A stretch of DNA of 64,000 bases from JAJTFA01 sp051715425 (GCA_051715425.1 JBPXJS010000042.1:1-64000); one strand, 5' to 3'. Shown: positions 15,650 through 23,417, counted from the first letter of the stretch. Translations and numbers: made by a program. The notes: generated by a model not told the origin, from the sequence alone.

Positions 15650-15700
15650 AATTCCGCCATCCGGGCATGTATTATTTTGTATTCTTAAGAACGATTCCGT
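15650..15700. repeat. Diverged duplicate of tRNA-Leu 5' end and upstream region
   Basis: Bases 15650-15700 match 15535-15585 at 43 of 51 positions with a fixed offset of 115 bp and no gaps. The first 19 bp (15535-15553 versus 15650-15668) are identical and contain the first 17 nt of tRNA-Leu. The remainder is the tRNA's upstream (promoter-side) sequence. It looks like the remnant of a second, tandem tRNA-Leu gene. The rest of the roughly 390-bp gap holds the tRNA, its terminator and the hairpins listed here. Confidence 0.8.
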
Positions 15701-15780
15701 CTAACTCCAGCAAGTATGCGAGGATTTATACGTTAAGGGGTGCAAATATAAAATTATTCGATTGCTGTGCAAACAATAAA

Positions 15781-16707
15781 TCAAACCAGGGAGGCAAACA
15801 ATTCCATCAGCAGGGCGGTGCCCATATGCACAATAATGCCTCCCCAGATATTTCTGGTATAAAGGGCAAACACGCCTAAAATATAGCCTCCAAAAAAAGA
15901 ACTGATGGTTTCCAGAAGCGGTTTGCCAAAGTGAAAGATGCAATAACAGGCTGCCATAGGAAGCATCACCTGATTGCCTAAAAAGCGGCTGAATACAAAA
16001 ATGAGCAAACCCCTGAAAAACAGCTCTACAGATATAAAATCGGAGGCGTAAACCGTTTCAAATATGGCAATGGCGGCAGCACGGCTTAAGCCCAGCTCAC
16101 TGGCATAGGTTACCAACCCCGATCTTTTTAAGGTGGGGTAATAACTGCTGATACCACTGGTAAAGGCACTGAAGCCAATAAGCACACTCATTAATGCCAG
16201 AATAAACAGATATGGTTTTACCGAAGGGTGGTTTCTAAAGGTTAATCCATAAAATCCGGGCAAAGCCGAGCGGTTTTTGGTGAAGAAATAAAATAAAACC
16301 ATTGGCAAAATAACCGACCCAATAGATACTGCCTGGGTTGCAAAGGAAATAACAGCCTCTTTTAAGGCCGGTGAGCTGTAGGTGGCTGATTTAAATTGCC
16401 ACAATAAATAATAGGATTGGTCGAATGCATTGATGAGAAAGGCAATGGCCGCAAGAAGAAAAAACTCTTTTTTATGTTTGATATGACCACAGGCAATAAA
16501 GGATGTTACCAGGTAAATGGTATAAAACAGCACAAAATAAAGCGGCACCCTGATGAGGTGGGGAAATTCAATAATCTGGTCCTTAATCAGGTCGTGGGCT
16601 TCATTCAGGTATACCAGTGTTCCGGTAAAAAGAATAACACCCAAAAACCGCATCCAGTTAAAATGATGCGTATAATGTTCTTTTAAAATGGCAAGCAGGT
16701 ATGGCAT
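15781..16707 (-). CDS. CPBP-family intramembrane metalloprotease (variant motif)
   Basis: 308 aa, about eight transmembrane segments. The C-terminal half has the CPBP (Abi) layout: motif 1 in SVELFFRGLL, motif 2 in CYCIFHFG, motif 3 in IIVHMGTALL. Motif 1 is normally EExxxR; here it reads VExxxR, so the first glutamate is missing, which may alter or abolish activity. Family members include CAAX-prenyl endopeptidase-like proteases and bacteriocin-immunity proteins. The start is directly preceded by an exact TAGATTTG -7 box, predicting a nearly leaderless message. Confidence 0.82.
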   Translation of the reverse strand: MPYLLAILKEHYTHHFNWMRFLGVILFTGTLVYLNEAHDLIKDQIIEFPHLIRVPLYFVLFYTIYLVTSFIACGHIKHKKEFFLLAAIAFLINAFDQSYYLLWQFKSATYSSPALKEAVISFATQAVSIGSVILPMVLFYFFTKNRSALPGFYGLTFRNHPSVKPYLFILALMSVLIGFSAFTSGISSYYPTLKRSGLVTYASELGLSRAAAIAIFETVYASDFISVELFFRGLLIFVFSRFLGNQVMLPMAACYCIFHFGKPLLETISSFFGGYILGVFALYTRNIWGGIIVHMGTALLMELFASLV

Positions 16708-16711
16708 GCCA

Positions 16712-16719
16712 CAAATCTA
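16712..16719 (-). promoter_or_regulatory. -7 promoter element for the CPBP gene (very short leader)
   Basis: TAGATTTG on the minus strand matches the Bacteroidota -7 consensus TAnnTTTG exactly. Placing its G at -3 puts the transcription start at 16709, two bases before the ATG at 16707. I see no clear -33 TTTG. Confidence 0.5.
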
Positions 16720-16724
16720 AAAGA

Positions 16725-17495
16725 TTAATGGTCGGCTGTTTTACTTTTGCTGAATTTACTTTTTAATTTAACGGCCGGCACCCATAATTTGGAGAGCAGG
16801 TATTTTACCGGACTGCTTTTTTCCACCTTCCAAACAGTGGTTCTTGCACTTTCTGATGGGTGTTCCTGCAAGGTATAAGCATAGGCAGCAATAGAAGTTC
16901 TGTATTTACCTTCAGGGAAACGGATGGGATCATACCCGTGGAAAGTATATCCGCGGCAATGCATAATGGCCAATCTGTTAAATGGCACATCTACTTCTGT
17001 TTTAACACCTGTTTCGCTATGTTCCAGTTTCAGTTCGCCTCCATGTTCTTTTTTCCAGTCTTTATTCAGGTACAAAAGCAGGTTCAGGTTTCTGAACCAT
17101 GTTTCTTTTAGCGGATGGTAGTTAAAATCGGCATGCATATCCAAAAAGCTGCCCGATTTTCCCTGATGTATTCCACCACCGTAGAAGTCGGTATCAATAA
17201 ATACGTCTTCGTTGGTCACATATTTAACCCAATCATTAAAGCGTGCAGAGGTGAGGTCATCATAAAGTTCTTTAAACAAACCACCCATTTGCCAGAATTT
17301 AGATTTTTCAAACTTGTTTTTGGCAAATACATAATCAGCACTTGGGGTTTCAATTTCAGGAATGCTGTGATAAAGTTCAGTTAGTTTTTTCTCATCGCAT
17401 ATTCCGTCAATACCAATATGAGGGAATGGTTTGGCGGTAAGAAATTGTTCACGGAATTTATCTTTGTTGGCTTCTATATAATCGAAATTAATCAT
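16725..17495 (-). CDS. 2-oxoglutarate/Fe(II) oxygenase (prolyl hydroxylase-like)
   Basis: 256 aa from the ATG at 17495. The upstream in-frame ATG at 17531 would lie ahead of the predicted promoter start and add a non-conserved piece. The HxD iron ligands are in MHADFNYHP, the distal His and 2OG-binding Arg are in the FHGYDP to RTSIAAYAY region. Such proteins hydroxylate side chains or small molecules; the long 2OG-FeII_Oxy group includes cyanophage-type and Rps23-type enzymes. The substrate cannot be read here. Stand-alone gene between CPBP and the TPR gene. Confidence 0.85.
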   Translation of the reverse strand: MINFDYIEANKDKFREQFLTAKPFPHIGIDGICDEKKLTELYHSIPEIETPSADYVFAKNKFEKSKFWQMGGLFKELYDDLTSARFNDWVKYVTNEDVFIDTDFYGGGIHQGKSGSFLDMHADFNYHPLKETWFRNLNLLLYLNKDWKKEHGGELKLEHSETGVKTEVDVPFNRLAIMHCRGYTFHGYDPIRFPEGKYRTSIAAYAYTLQEHPSESARTTVWKVEKSSPVKYLLSKLWVPAVKLKSKFSKSKTADH

Positions 17496-17528
17496 AATGA
17501 TATGTTTTAATTGTTGTTCAAAGTTGTT

Positions 17529-17562
17529 CAAACATAGGTATTAATACCATGACTTTTGTCAT
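17529..17562 (-). promoter_or_regulatory. Promoter box and TGA-N6-TCA palindrome upstream of the oxygenase gene
   Basis: TATGTTTG (17529-17536, minus strand) matches TAnnTTTG and predicts a start at 17526 with a 31-nt leader. ATGACTTTTGTCAT (17549-17562) is a near-perfect palindrome with the TGA-N6-TCA spacing of Crp/Fnr sites, centred near -29.5, a position more suited to repression. Confidence 0.45.
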
Positions 17563-17569
17563 AGTCGTG

Positions 17570-19069
17570 TTATTTCTGAAGCTTATTTAATGCGGCTTTG
17601 GCCTTTTGCGAAATGCTGGTTTTGTACTCGTAATTTTTATAGGTAAGCACCTTTTCATAATAGTAGGTTGCAGTTTTTATCATACCCAGTTTTTCATTGA
17701 TATAACCCAATTGCAGGCAGGAGTTTGGGGCAAAATAAAACTTAGTGCCATCAGATAACTCAATTACCCGGATATAAAGTTCTATGGCTTTGGAGAGTTT
17801 TTTTTGCTCATGCATTACCCTGGCCAAACGGTACTGGAATTCAATTTTCTGGTATTGGTTTATCAGCGTTTTCTCATTAATTCCGTTAAAAACCTGCTCT
17901 GCTTTTTGCAGGTATCCGCCATCAAACAGCAACCGTCCTTTCAGGATCTGAACATGTGGGGTGTAAAGAAACTGAGATTCTTTTTCCGCCATTTTTTCCT
18001 CCGCACTCAGAGATGCGCCATATTTTTGGGACAAACCTTTGTAGATCTCGTATTTCTCTTTGTTATCGTGTATCAGGTAAAACCAGGAGAGGCGTTTGTA
18101 GGCATCTTTAATGGTTTCTCTTCCTTTATAGAATGAAACAAAACGCTTCAGATACATATCGGCATCGGAATCAAGGCGGTTCAGTTTGGCAATACCCAAT
18201 TCGTAATCCAGCAGCAAAAAAGGGACATACTCATTTCCTGTTGGTTTATTTAAAAGGGTATTGATGGCATCATCGTTATTACCGGTTTTAATGGCTACAA
18301 AGGATCTGATATAACAGGCACTCAGGTTTGTTGACACATCTTTGGTAAACTCTTCGCAATACTTCCATGCCTCTTCTTTGCTGTTGTAGTTTAACTCCAG
18401 CAAAATCAGGTACTGCCTGGCACTGTTTTTTTCAATAAACTGCTCATCGGGTATATTGCTGTTTAAATATGTTTTTACCATAGCAATCCCCTCTCTGATA
18501 TTGCCCTTAAATCCGGTAATACTCAGTATCCATTGATAATTATCTGGAACGGCACCAAGCACTGTTTTAAGCATACCCATTTCTTTAAGTGTTGGAAGAA
18601 ACTGAGGGAATTTTTGCTGATTGAGGTGGAGCAGGTTGTAGGCACTCCTGAACTCAATGGCAGCACTCACATATTTTTCGTGTTGTATATGTATGGTGGC
18701 CCATTGCAAATAGGTGAGCGCCTGAGCATACAAATGATAAGGAGAACTTACCGGTATTTTTTCATATTGCAGAAGCCTGGTATTTTTTTGTTTTTCCAAA
18801 CGCGCCACTTCAACATCATCCTGATTGATCAGCATCAGGTAATAATCAATATAAGCCTCGAGATAAACCGGAGCAATATTATCCGGGTGTGATTTTTTTT
18901 CTGCAGCAAGTAATTGCCTGGCTTGTTCTATTTTCAGGTTCACTATATGTTTCTGCGCTTCAATAAGTGCAGGCGTGAAGCTAAAGTATGGTTGCGCTCC
19001 CTGTAATGAAAAGGCATAAAAAAAGAGCCAAAACAGCAATGCAGCTTTGGCTCTTTTAATCAATATCAT
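17570..19069 (-). CDS. Exported TPR-repeat protein
   Basis: 499 aa from the ATG at 19069, directly followed by a signal peptide (LLFWLFFYAFSLQGAQ). An upstream in-frame start at 19144 would overlap the zinc-ribbon gene and hide the signal. The rest is alpha-helical with repeated TPR-like pairs, clearest near the C terminus (LFDGGYLQKAEQVFNG, RLARVMHEQKKLSKAIELY, QLGYINEKLGMIKTATYYY). Likely periplasmic or outer-membrane facing scaffold. Its signal-peptide codons contain the terminator of the upstream gene, so its expression may depend on read-through. Confidence 0.8.
   Translation of the reverse strand: MILIKRAKAALLFWLFFYAFSLQGAQPYFSFTPALIEAQKHIVNLKIEQARQLLAAEKKSHPDNIAPVYLEAYIDYYLMLINQDDVEVARLEKQKNTRLLQYEKIPVSSPYHLYAQALTYLQWATIHIQHEKYVSAAIEFRSAYNLLHLNQQKFPQFLPTLKEMGMLKTVLGAVPDNYQWILSITGFKGNIREGIAMVKTYLNSNIPDEQFIEKNSARQYLILLELNYNSKEEAWKYCEEFTKDVSTNLSACYIRSFVAIKTGNNDDAINTLLNKPTGNEYVPFLLLDYELGIAKLNRLDSDADMYLKRFVSFYKGRETIKDAYKRLSWFYLIHDNKEKYEIYKGLSQKYGASLSAEEKMAEKESQFLYTPHVQILKGRLLFDGGYLQKAEQVFNGINEKTLINQYQKIEFQYRLARVMHEQKKLSKAIELYIRVIELSDGTKFYFAPNSCLQLGYINEKLGMIKTATYYYEKVLTYKNYEYKTSISQKAKAALNKLQK
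19018..19057 (-). terminator. Intrinsic terminator of the zinc-ribbon gene, inside the TPR coding sequence
   Basis: On the minus strand AAAAGAGCCAAA (19057-19046) and TTTGGCTCTTTT (19032-19021) form a perfect 12-bp stem, followed by TTT (seven Ts in a row, 19024-19018). It begins 27 nt beyond the zinc-ribbon stop and lies in codons 4-17 of the TPR gene. Confidence 0.82.
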
Positions 19070-19083
19070 GTAGGTAAACGTAT

Positions 19084-19836
19084 TTAAACAGTTACTTCTT
19101 CTACCAGTTGAGAATCTACCAATACGCGTCCGCAATGTTCGCATACCAGAATTTTCTTACGTTGCTTAATATCTAACTGGCGTTGTGGTGGAATTTTGGC
19201 AAAACAACCACCGCAGCTATCACGAACAATCTGGGCAACACCAATACCATTTTTTACGCTTAAGCGAATTCTGTTGTATGAGTGCAACAAACGATCTTCG
19301 ATGAATTTGTTAGCCTCATCGCGTGATTTGTTCAGTTCCTTTTCTTCTTTTTCTGTTTCTTCAACAATGGTATCCAGTTCACCTTTTTTATTTTTCAGGT
19401 CAACTTTACGTCCTTCCAGTTCAGTTACAATACTTTCCATGCTTAAGTTTTTTTGTTCAATATCAAACTGAGCATTTTTAATACGTTTTTCAGCAGCCTG
19501 CACTTCAAGACCGGCAATTTCGATTTCCTTATTCAGGGCTTCGAACTCACGGTTGTTTTTTACGTTCTCAAGTTGCTTTTCGTATTTCTTAATATTGGCT
19601 TTGGAATCTAAAATTTTGGTTTTGTTGGTTGAGATGGAATCTTCCAGGTTTTTGATTTCTGTTTTGATGTTCTCAATACGGGTTTCTAATCCCACGATAT
19701 CGTCTTCCAAATCTGCAACCTCCATTGGAAGTTCTCCACGAACTGATCTGAGTTTATCAATTTTTGAGTCGATAATCTGAAGCTTGTAAAGGGCTTTCAG
19801 TTTTTGTTCAACGCTAACTTCGGTAGCTACTGCCAT
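19084..19836 (-). CDS. Coiled-coil protein with C4-type zinc ribbon
   Basis: 250 aa. Residues about 10-180 form a long coiled coil (heptads such as LEDDIVGLETRIENIKTEIK). The C terminus holds a C4 zinc ribbon with CGGC and CEHC knuckles. This is the zf-RING_7/HP0958-like family; in Helicobacter a member (FlgZ) links RpoN stability and flagellin mRNA, but the Bacteroidota role is not established. It sits 2 bp downstream of the Nif3-like gene, a widely conserved gene pair. A terminator follows inside the next gene. Confidence 0.9.
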   Translation of the reverse strand: MAVATEVSVEQKLKALYKLQIIDSKIDKLRSVRGELPMEVADLEDDIVGLETRIENIKTEIKNLEDSISTNKTKILDSKANIKKYEKQLENVKNNREFEALNKEIEIAGLEVQAAEKRIKNAQFDIEQKNLSMESIVTELEGRKVDLKNKKGELDTIVEETEKEEKELNKSRDEANKFIEDRLLHSYNRIRLSVKNGIGVAQIVRDSCGGCFAKIPPQRQLDIKQRKKILVCEHCGRVLVDSQLVEEVTV

Positions 19837-19838
19837 GG

Positions 19839-20930
19839 TTAAATATATTTTATTGGATTAGTGTTTATTTCTGATAAAAGGACGGCAAATGTAGGGAATT
19901 TTTCGAGAATTATTTCTTTAAGTAGCTCTTTAGTAAAAAATTCACTCTCATAATGTCCTATATCAGCGATCATTACCTTGTTCTCGGCATCAAAAAACTC
20001 ATGGTATTTGAAATCGGCTGATACATAGGCATCTGCACCGGCCGAAATCGCATGCCTGAGTAAAAAACTTCCGGCACCGCCACAAACGGCAACTTTACGT
20101 ATGGGTTTATCTACCTCCGTATATCGGATGGCTTCAATATTCATTTTGATTTTCAGGTGCTTAAGGAAATTTATCGATTCCATAGGTTCCTGCAATTCAC
20201 CTATCAAACCTGCACCAACTCCGTTCCATTGGTTTTCAAGGGGGTAGATATCATAAGCCACTTCCTCATAGGGATGTGCCTGGAATAGCGCAGCTAAAAC
20301 CTTGTTTTTCAGGTATGAAGGGAATATGGTTTCCAAACGGCTCTCGGGTTCAGTATGTTGCTGGCCTGGTTTCCCTGCTGCCGGGTTGCTGTTCTCATTT
20401 CCCCTAAAGGTTCCGTTTCCGGTTACGGTAAAACTGCACTCATCGTAGTTACCTATGTTGCCTGCACCAGCTTCAAATATGGCCTTCTTTACCTGCTCAA
20501 GCGATGCGTGGGGTACAAAGGTTACCAGTTTATTTAATAACCCGCTTTTGGGTTGTAAAATTTGGGTATTTATTAGGCCCAGTTTTTCAGCAATTTTCTG
20601 GTTTACCCCTTGTTGCACATTATCCAGGTTGGTATGGATGGCATAAATGGCAATATCGTTTTTTATGGCCTTTATAATGGTGCGTTCTACATAGGTTTTA
20701 CCATTTATTTTCTTGAGTCCGCTAAAAACGATAGGGTGGTGGGCTACCACCAGGTTGCATTTTTTGCTTATGGCCTCATCTATCACGGCTTCCGTGGCAT
20801 CCAATGTTACGAGCACACCTGTTACCTCCCAGCCTGATTCACCGGTAATTAATCCGGCATTATCGTAACTTTCCTGCAGTTGGAGAGGGGCCACCTGCTC
20901 CAGGCAATTCATTATTTCTGAAATCTTCAC
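19839..20930 (-). CDS. Nif3-like dinuclear metal-centre protein
   Basis: 363 aa, the long form with an inserted domain (about 130-230, containing a low-complexity linker GRENSNPAAGKPGQQH-like region). The N-terminal AHHPIVFSGLKKI and the C-terminal GHYESEFF segments carry the His/Asp/Glu metal ligands of the Nif3/YbgI family, which forms hexameric rings with two metals per subunit. It is often annotated GTP cyclohydrolase I type 2, but physiological function is unclear. First gene of the Nif3/zinc-ribbon operon. Confidence 0.92.
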   Translation of the reverse strand: MKISEIMNCLEQVAPLQLQESYDNAGLITGESGWEVTGVLVTLDATEAVIDEAISKKCNLVVAHHPIVFSGLKKINGKTYVERTIIKAIKNDIAIYAIHTNLDNVQQGVNQKIAEKLGLINTQILQPKSGLLNKLVTFVPHASLEQVKKAIFEAGAGNIGNYDECSFTVTGNGTFRGNENSNPAAGKPGQQHTEPESRLETIFPSYLKNKVLAALFQAHPYEEVAYDIYPLENQWNGVGAGLIGELQEPMESINFLKHLKIKMNIEAIRYTEVDKPIRKVAVCGGAGSFLLRHAISAGADAYVSADFKYHEFFDAENKVMIADIGHYESEFFTKELLKEIILEKFPTFAVLLSEINTNPIKYI

Positions 20931-21042
20931 GCTTTTAACATTGATTAACCGGATTCAATTATAATAAAGATTTAAGCAAAACAGATAAAATGAATATTGC
21001 ATATTGCAAAAAACTTGAATTATATAATTTGACTTTACACGT

Positions 21043-21576
21043 ATGAAAGAATTAGGAATTGGTTCCAGGGTACGCCACACTCAGTATGGTGATGGTGTAG
21101 TAGTTAATACTAAAACAGAGTTTTATTCAGTAATGTTTATTAATGAAGGGCGAAAAGAAATCTCACGCAGCCAGAATGCGCTTGAAATAATAGATGCCGT
21201 AGAACCTCCGGAAGATATCATCAGCAATGCAGAACTGGAGCGCACCCTGATAGGCATTTTACGCAGGTGGACCGATATACAGGAAGAAGTTAGCCTTGGA
21301 AGCAAATGGATTGGTGGTAAAATGATCCTTCAACCCGGAGATACCAATCTTCAGGGAAAAGAAATTCCCATCGATCAGTTTTTCCATAAAATAGTTATGC
21401 TGCGCGACAGGCTTCGGGTAATGGAACAAAGAATCAACGCACATGATCAGCTATCTGATGAAGATAAAGTGAATATGCAACAATATATCACCAGAATTTA
21501 CGGTTCACTCACCACCTTTAATGTATTGTTTAAATACCCTCACGATCACTTTACAGGAGAAAAAGGAAAAGAATAG
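21043..21576 (+). CDS. Hypothetical protein with N-terminal Tudor/SH3-like VRHxxYGxGVV motif
   Basis: 177 aa. The first 50 residues (GSRVRHTQYGDGVVVNTK...YSVMFI) resemble the small beta-barrel at the C terminus of UvrD/PcrA helicases and CarD-like folds, which bind RNA polymerase or nucleic acid. The remaining 120 residues are helical and charged without a family I know. It is divergent from the Nif3 gene across 112 bp containing an AT-rich TATAATTTG just upstream. Looks like a conserved cytoplasmic protein of Bacteroidota; function unknown. Confidence 0.75.
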   Translation: MKELGIGSRVRHTQYGDGVVVNTKTEFYSVMFINEGRKEISRSQNALEIIDAVEPPEDIISNAELERTLIGILRRWTDIQEEVSLGSKWIGGKMILQPGDTNLQGKEIPIDQFFHKIVMLRDRLRVMEQRINAHDQLSDEDKVNMQQYITRIYGSLTTFNVLFKYPHDHFTGEKGKE

Positions 21577-21880
21577 TTGGGATTAGTGCTTGGTGCGCAG
21601 TGCTTGGTGCTCGGTGCTTAGTGGGATCGTATTGTTAAGTTAAGTTTGAAGTTGCTTTAGCGTTTTTGGGCATTGGTCATAGGACACGGGCATTTGTCAC
21701 TGCCTGTCCCGCAAGGCGGGAGACATTAGACATTGGCTGGCTCACAAGAGGTGGGCACCTGTCTTTTGTGTGGAAGTAAGTTGTTTTATCACACCTCAAC
21801 ACCTCAACACTCAAAAAAGCACTTAAAACTTAACACTTAACATTTAAAACTAGAACACATCTGCACATTAATCGGTGGTT
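21577..21880. other. 304-bp intergenic region of low-complexity G/T repeats and a hairpin
   Basis: No gene seen. The left end carries near-repeats of AGTGCTTGGTGC (21593-21630), all G/T-rich on the plus strand. The right end (21790-21850) carries CACCTCAA and ACTTAACA near-repeats, G/T-rich on the minus strand. The middle contains a hairpin, TCCCGC-AAG-GCGGGA (21707-21721). The overall strand-symmetric layout is unlike coding sequence around it. Confidence 0.6.
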
Positions 21881-22792
21881 TTAATCGTGCTCCAGTTCCC
21901 ATAGCATAATGGTTCTGTCATCGCTGCAGGTGAGGAGTTGGGTATTGTTTAGCCAGAGTGCTTTATTTACTGAGCTGATATGTCCTTCTGATTTTATTTT
22001 ATCTGCCACTTTTAATAATTCGAACGTATGGCCCTCCCAAATTTTAAGGGTTTTATCCATGCTTACCGTAGCAAACAGTTCTCCTGCCGGGTTAAAAACA
22101 ATGGCATTGATATGTAGGGTATGTGCTGGAATATCCTGAACCAATTCATAATTATTTTTACCATCCCAGCTTCGCAACATTACATCGCGTCCGCCTGAAA
22201 TCAAGCTGTTGCCATCAGGTGTATAGGTTAAGGCAAATACGGAATTGTTGTGTGCAGCTATGGTTTGTGTTAAAGTGAAATCCACTGTACTAAATATTCT
22301 GATATGAAAATCACTGTACCCAACTGCTATTTGTTGTTTTGTTGGGTGTAAGCTTAATACACGCGCGCTTTTTTCTGAGAAGGATAGTTCTTTTACAAGC
22401 GAGAGCATGGGAAGCTTCCATACCTTCACTTTCCCATCGCCTCCTGCGGTAATGAGTAAATCTCCGCTTATTTTTATATCGAATATTCCAAGTGTATGTG
22501 CTTCAATATTGCGGATTTCTTTTCGTTGCTTTAAATCAATAACGTGCAGGTTGCCGGATGCTGTTCCGCAAAATAAGAGTTGAGCCTCCTGATGCAGGCA
22601 AAAAGTGTATACCGGATTGGGTACCCGAACAAGCAGGTTTCCGTCTCCTCTTGTGATAAGGTTCCACTCCACAATATATCCGTCAGCCCCACCACTGTAA
22701 AAGAGATCCGGTGTAAGTCCGTATCCAAGCGCAAATATGGCGTCCTTATGACCGCTAAAATGTGCTATTTTTGAAATCTTAATTTTAGACAT
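21881..22792 (-). CDS. WD40-repeat beta-propeller protein
   Basis: 303 aa, seven WD40-type blades with GH and WD-like dipeptides (for example SGHKDAIFALGYG, GGADGYIVEWNL, SGGRDVMLRSWDG, SMDKTLKIWEG, SDDRTIMLWEL). No signal peptide, so a cytoplasmic scaffold is likely. The ATG shares two bases with the ATG of the divergent phosphopantetheinyl transferase gene, so each promoter must lie in the other gene. Confidence 0.92.
   Translation of the reverse strand: MSKIKISKIAHFSGHKDAIFALGYGLTPDLFYSGGADGYIVEWNLITRGDGNLLVRVPNPVYTFCLHQEAQLLFCGTASGNLHVIDLKQRKEIRNIEAHTLGIFDIKISGDLLITAGGDGKVKVWKLPMLSLVKELSFSEKSARVLSLHPTKQQIAVGYSDFHIRIFSTVDFTLTQTIAAHNNSVFALTYTPDGNSLISGGRDVMLRSWDGKNNYELVQDIPAHTLHINAIVFNPAGELFATVSMDKTLKIWEGHTFELLKVADKIKSEGHISSVNKALWLNNTQLLTCSDDRTIMLWELEHD
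22766..22773 (+). promoter_or_regulatory. -7 promoter element for the phosphopantetheinyl transferase gene
   Basis: TATTTTTG is an exact TAnnTTTG match inside the first codons of the divergent WD40 gene. It predicts a start at about 22776 and a 15-nt leader. No convincing -33 box. Confidence 0.45.
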
Positions 22793-23417
22793 GCCTGTTT
22801 ATTCAATAAAACATCCCGGCAATAATACAGTTTTAGCCATCTGGAAAATAACAGAATCGAAAGAAGATTTGTTATCCATGCTTGACAATAGTGTTACCGA
22901 CAACCATAGCAGCAACAAGGACAGTAAACATTGGCTGGCCAGCCGGCTGCTTATTAAAACACTCCTTCCTGAAGGAGAAATTGTATTGTTAAAGGATCAG
23001 TTTAATAAGCCTCACTTGCTGGTAAACGGGGTAGAGCATTTCATTTCCATTACCCACTCACACGATTTTGCGGCTGTTATTATTTCTCAGGTAAAAAAAG
23101 TTTCATTGGATATAGAACAAATAGATCAGCGGATAAACAGGGTGAGCCACAAGTTTACCCGGGAAGATGAGCAGGCATTTTTTGACGCGGATTACCTTAC
23201 AGGAATGCAAACAATTTTATGGTCGGCCAAGGAAACACTATACAAGTATTATGGATTAAAGGAACTTGATTTTAAAGAACACTTATCTATAGCGCCTTTT
23301 ATTTGGCAAACCAGCCCTATGGAGATTAAAGGGTATATACATAAAAATGGCCTCCACATTGAACTAACCATTCATGTGGAGGCCATTGAAAATTATGTGC
23401 TAACGTATAGCTGTTAA
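22791..23417 (+). CDS. 4'-phosphopantetheinyl transferase superfamily protein
   Basis: 208 aa. The two family motifs are present: VSLDIEQID (Mg-binding Asp and Glu) and WSAKETLYKYYG. The enzyme transfers phosphopantetheine from CoA to a serine of acyl- or peptidyl-carrier proteins. Size suggests the Sfp-like or intermediate type, not the short AcpS. A minus-strand terminator for the converging gene is embedded in its last 25 codons. Confidence 0.92.
   Translation: MPVYSIKHPGNNTVLAIWKITESKEDLLSMLDNSVTDNHSSNKDSKHWLASRLLIKTLLPEGEIVLLKDQFNKPHLLVNGVEHFISITHSHDFAAVIISQVKKVSLDIEQIDQRINRVSHKFTREDEQAFFDADYLTGMQTILWSAKETLYKYYGLKELDFKEHLSIAPFIWQTSPMEIKGYIHKNGLHIELTIHVEAIENYVLTYSC
23343..23387 (-). terminator. 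Intrinsic terminator of the 23414-23809 gene, inside the transferase coding sequence
   Basis: AATGGCCTCCACAT (23346-23359) and ATGTGGAGGCCATT (23374-23387) form a perfect 14-bp stem with a 14-nt loop. On the minus strand the stem runs into TTTTT. It starts 26 nt past the stop of the minus-strand gene. Confidence 0.85.

Noticed and set aside
15535..15700. Integrated element flanked by att repeats at tRNA-Leu
   Set aside because: The two repeat copies are only 115 bp apart with no integrase or cargo; a decayed tandem tRNA copy explains the match better.
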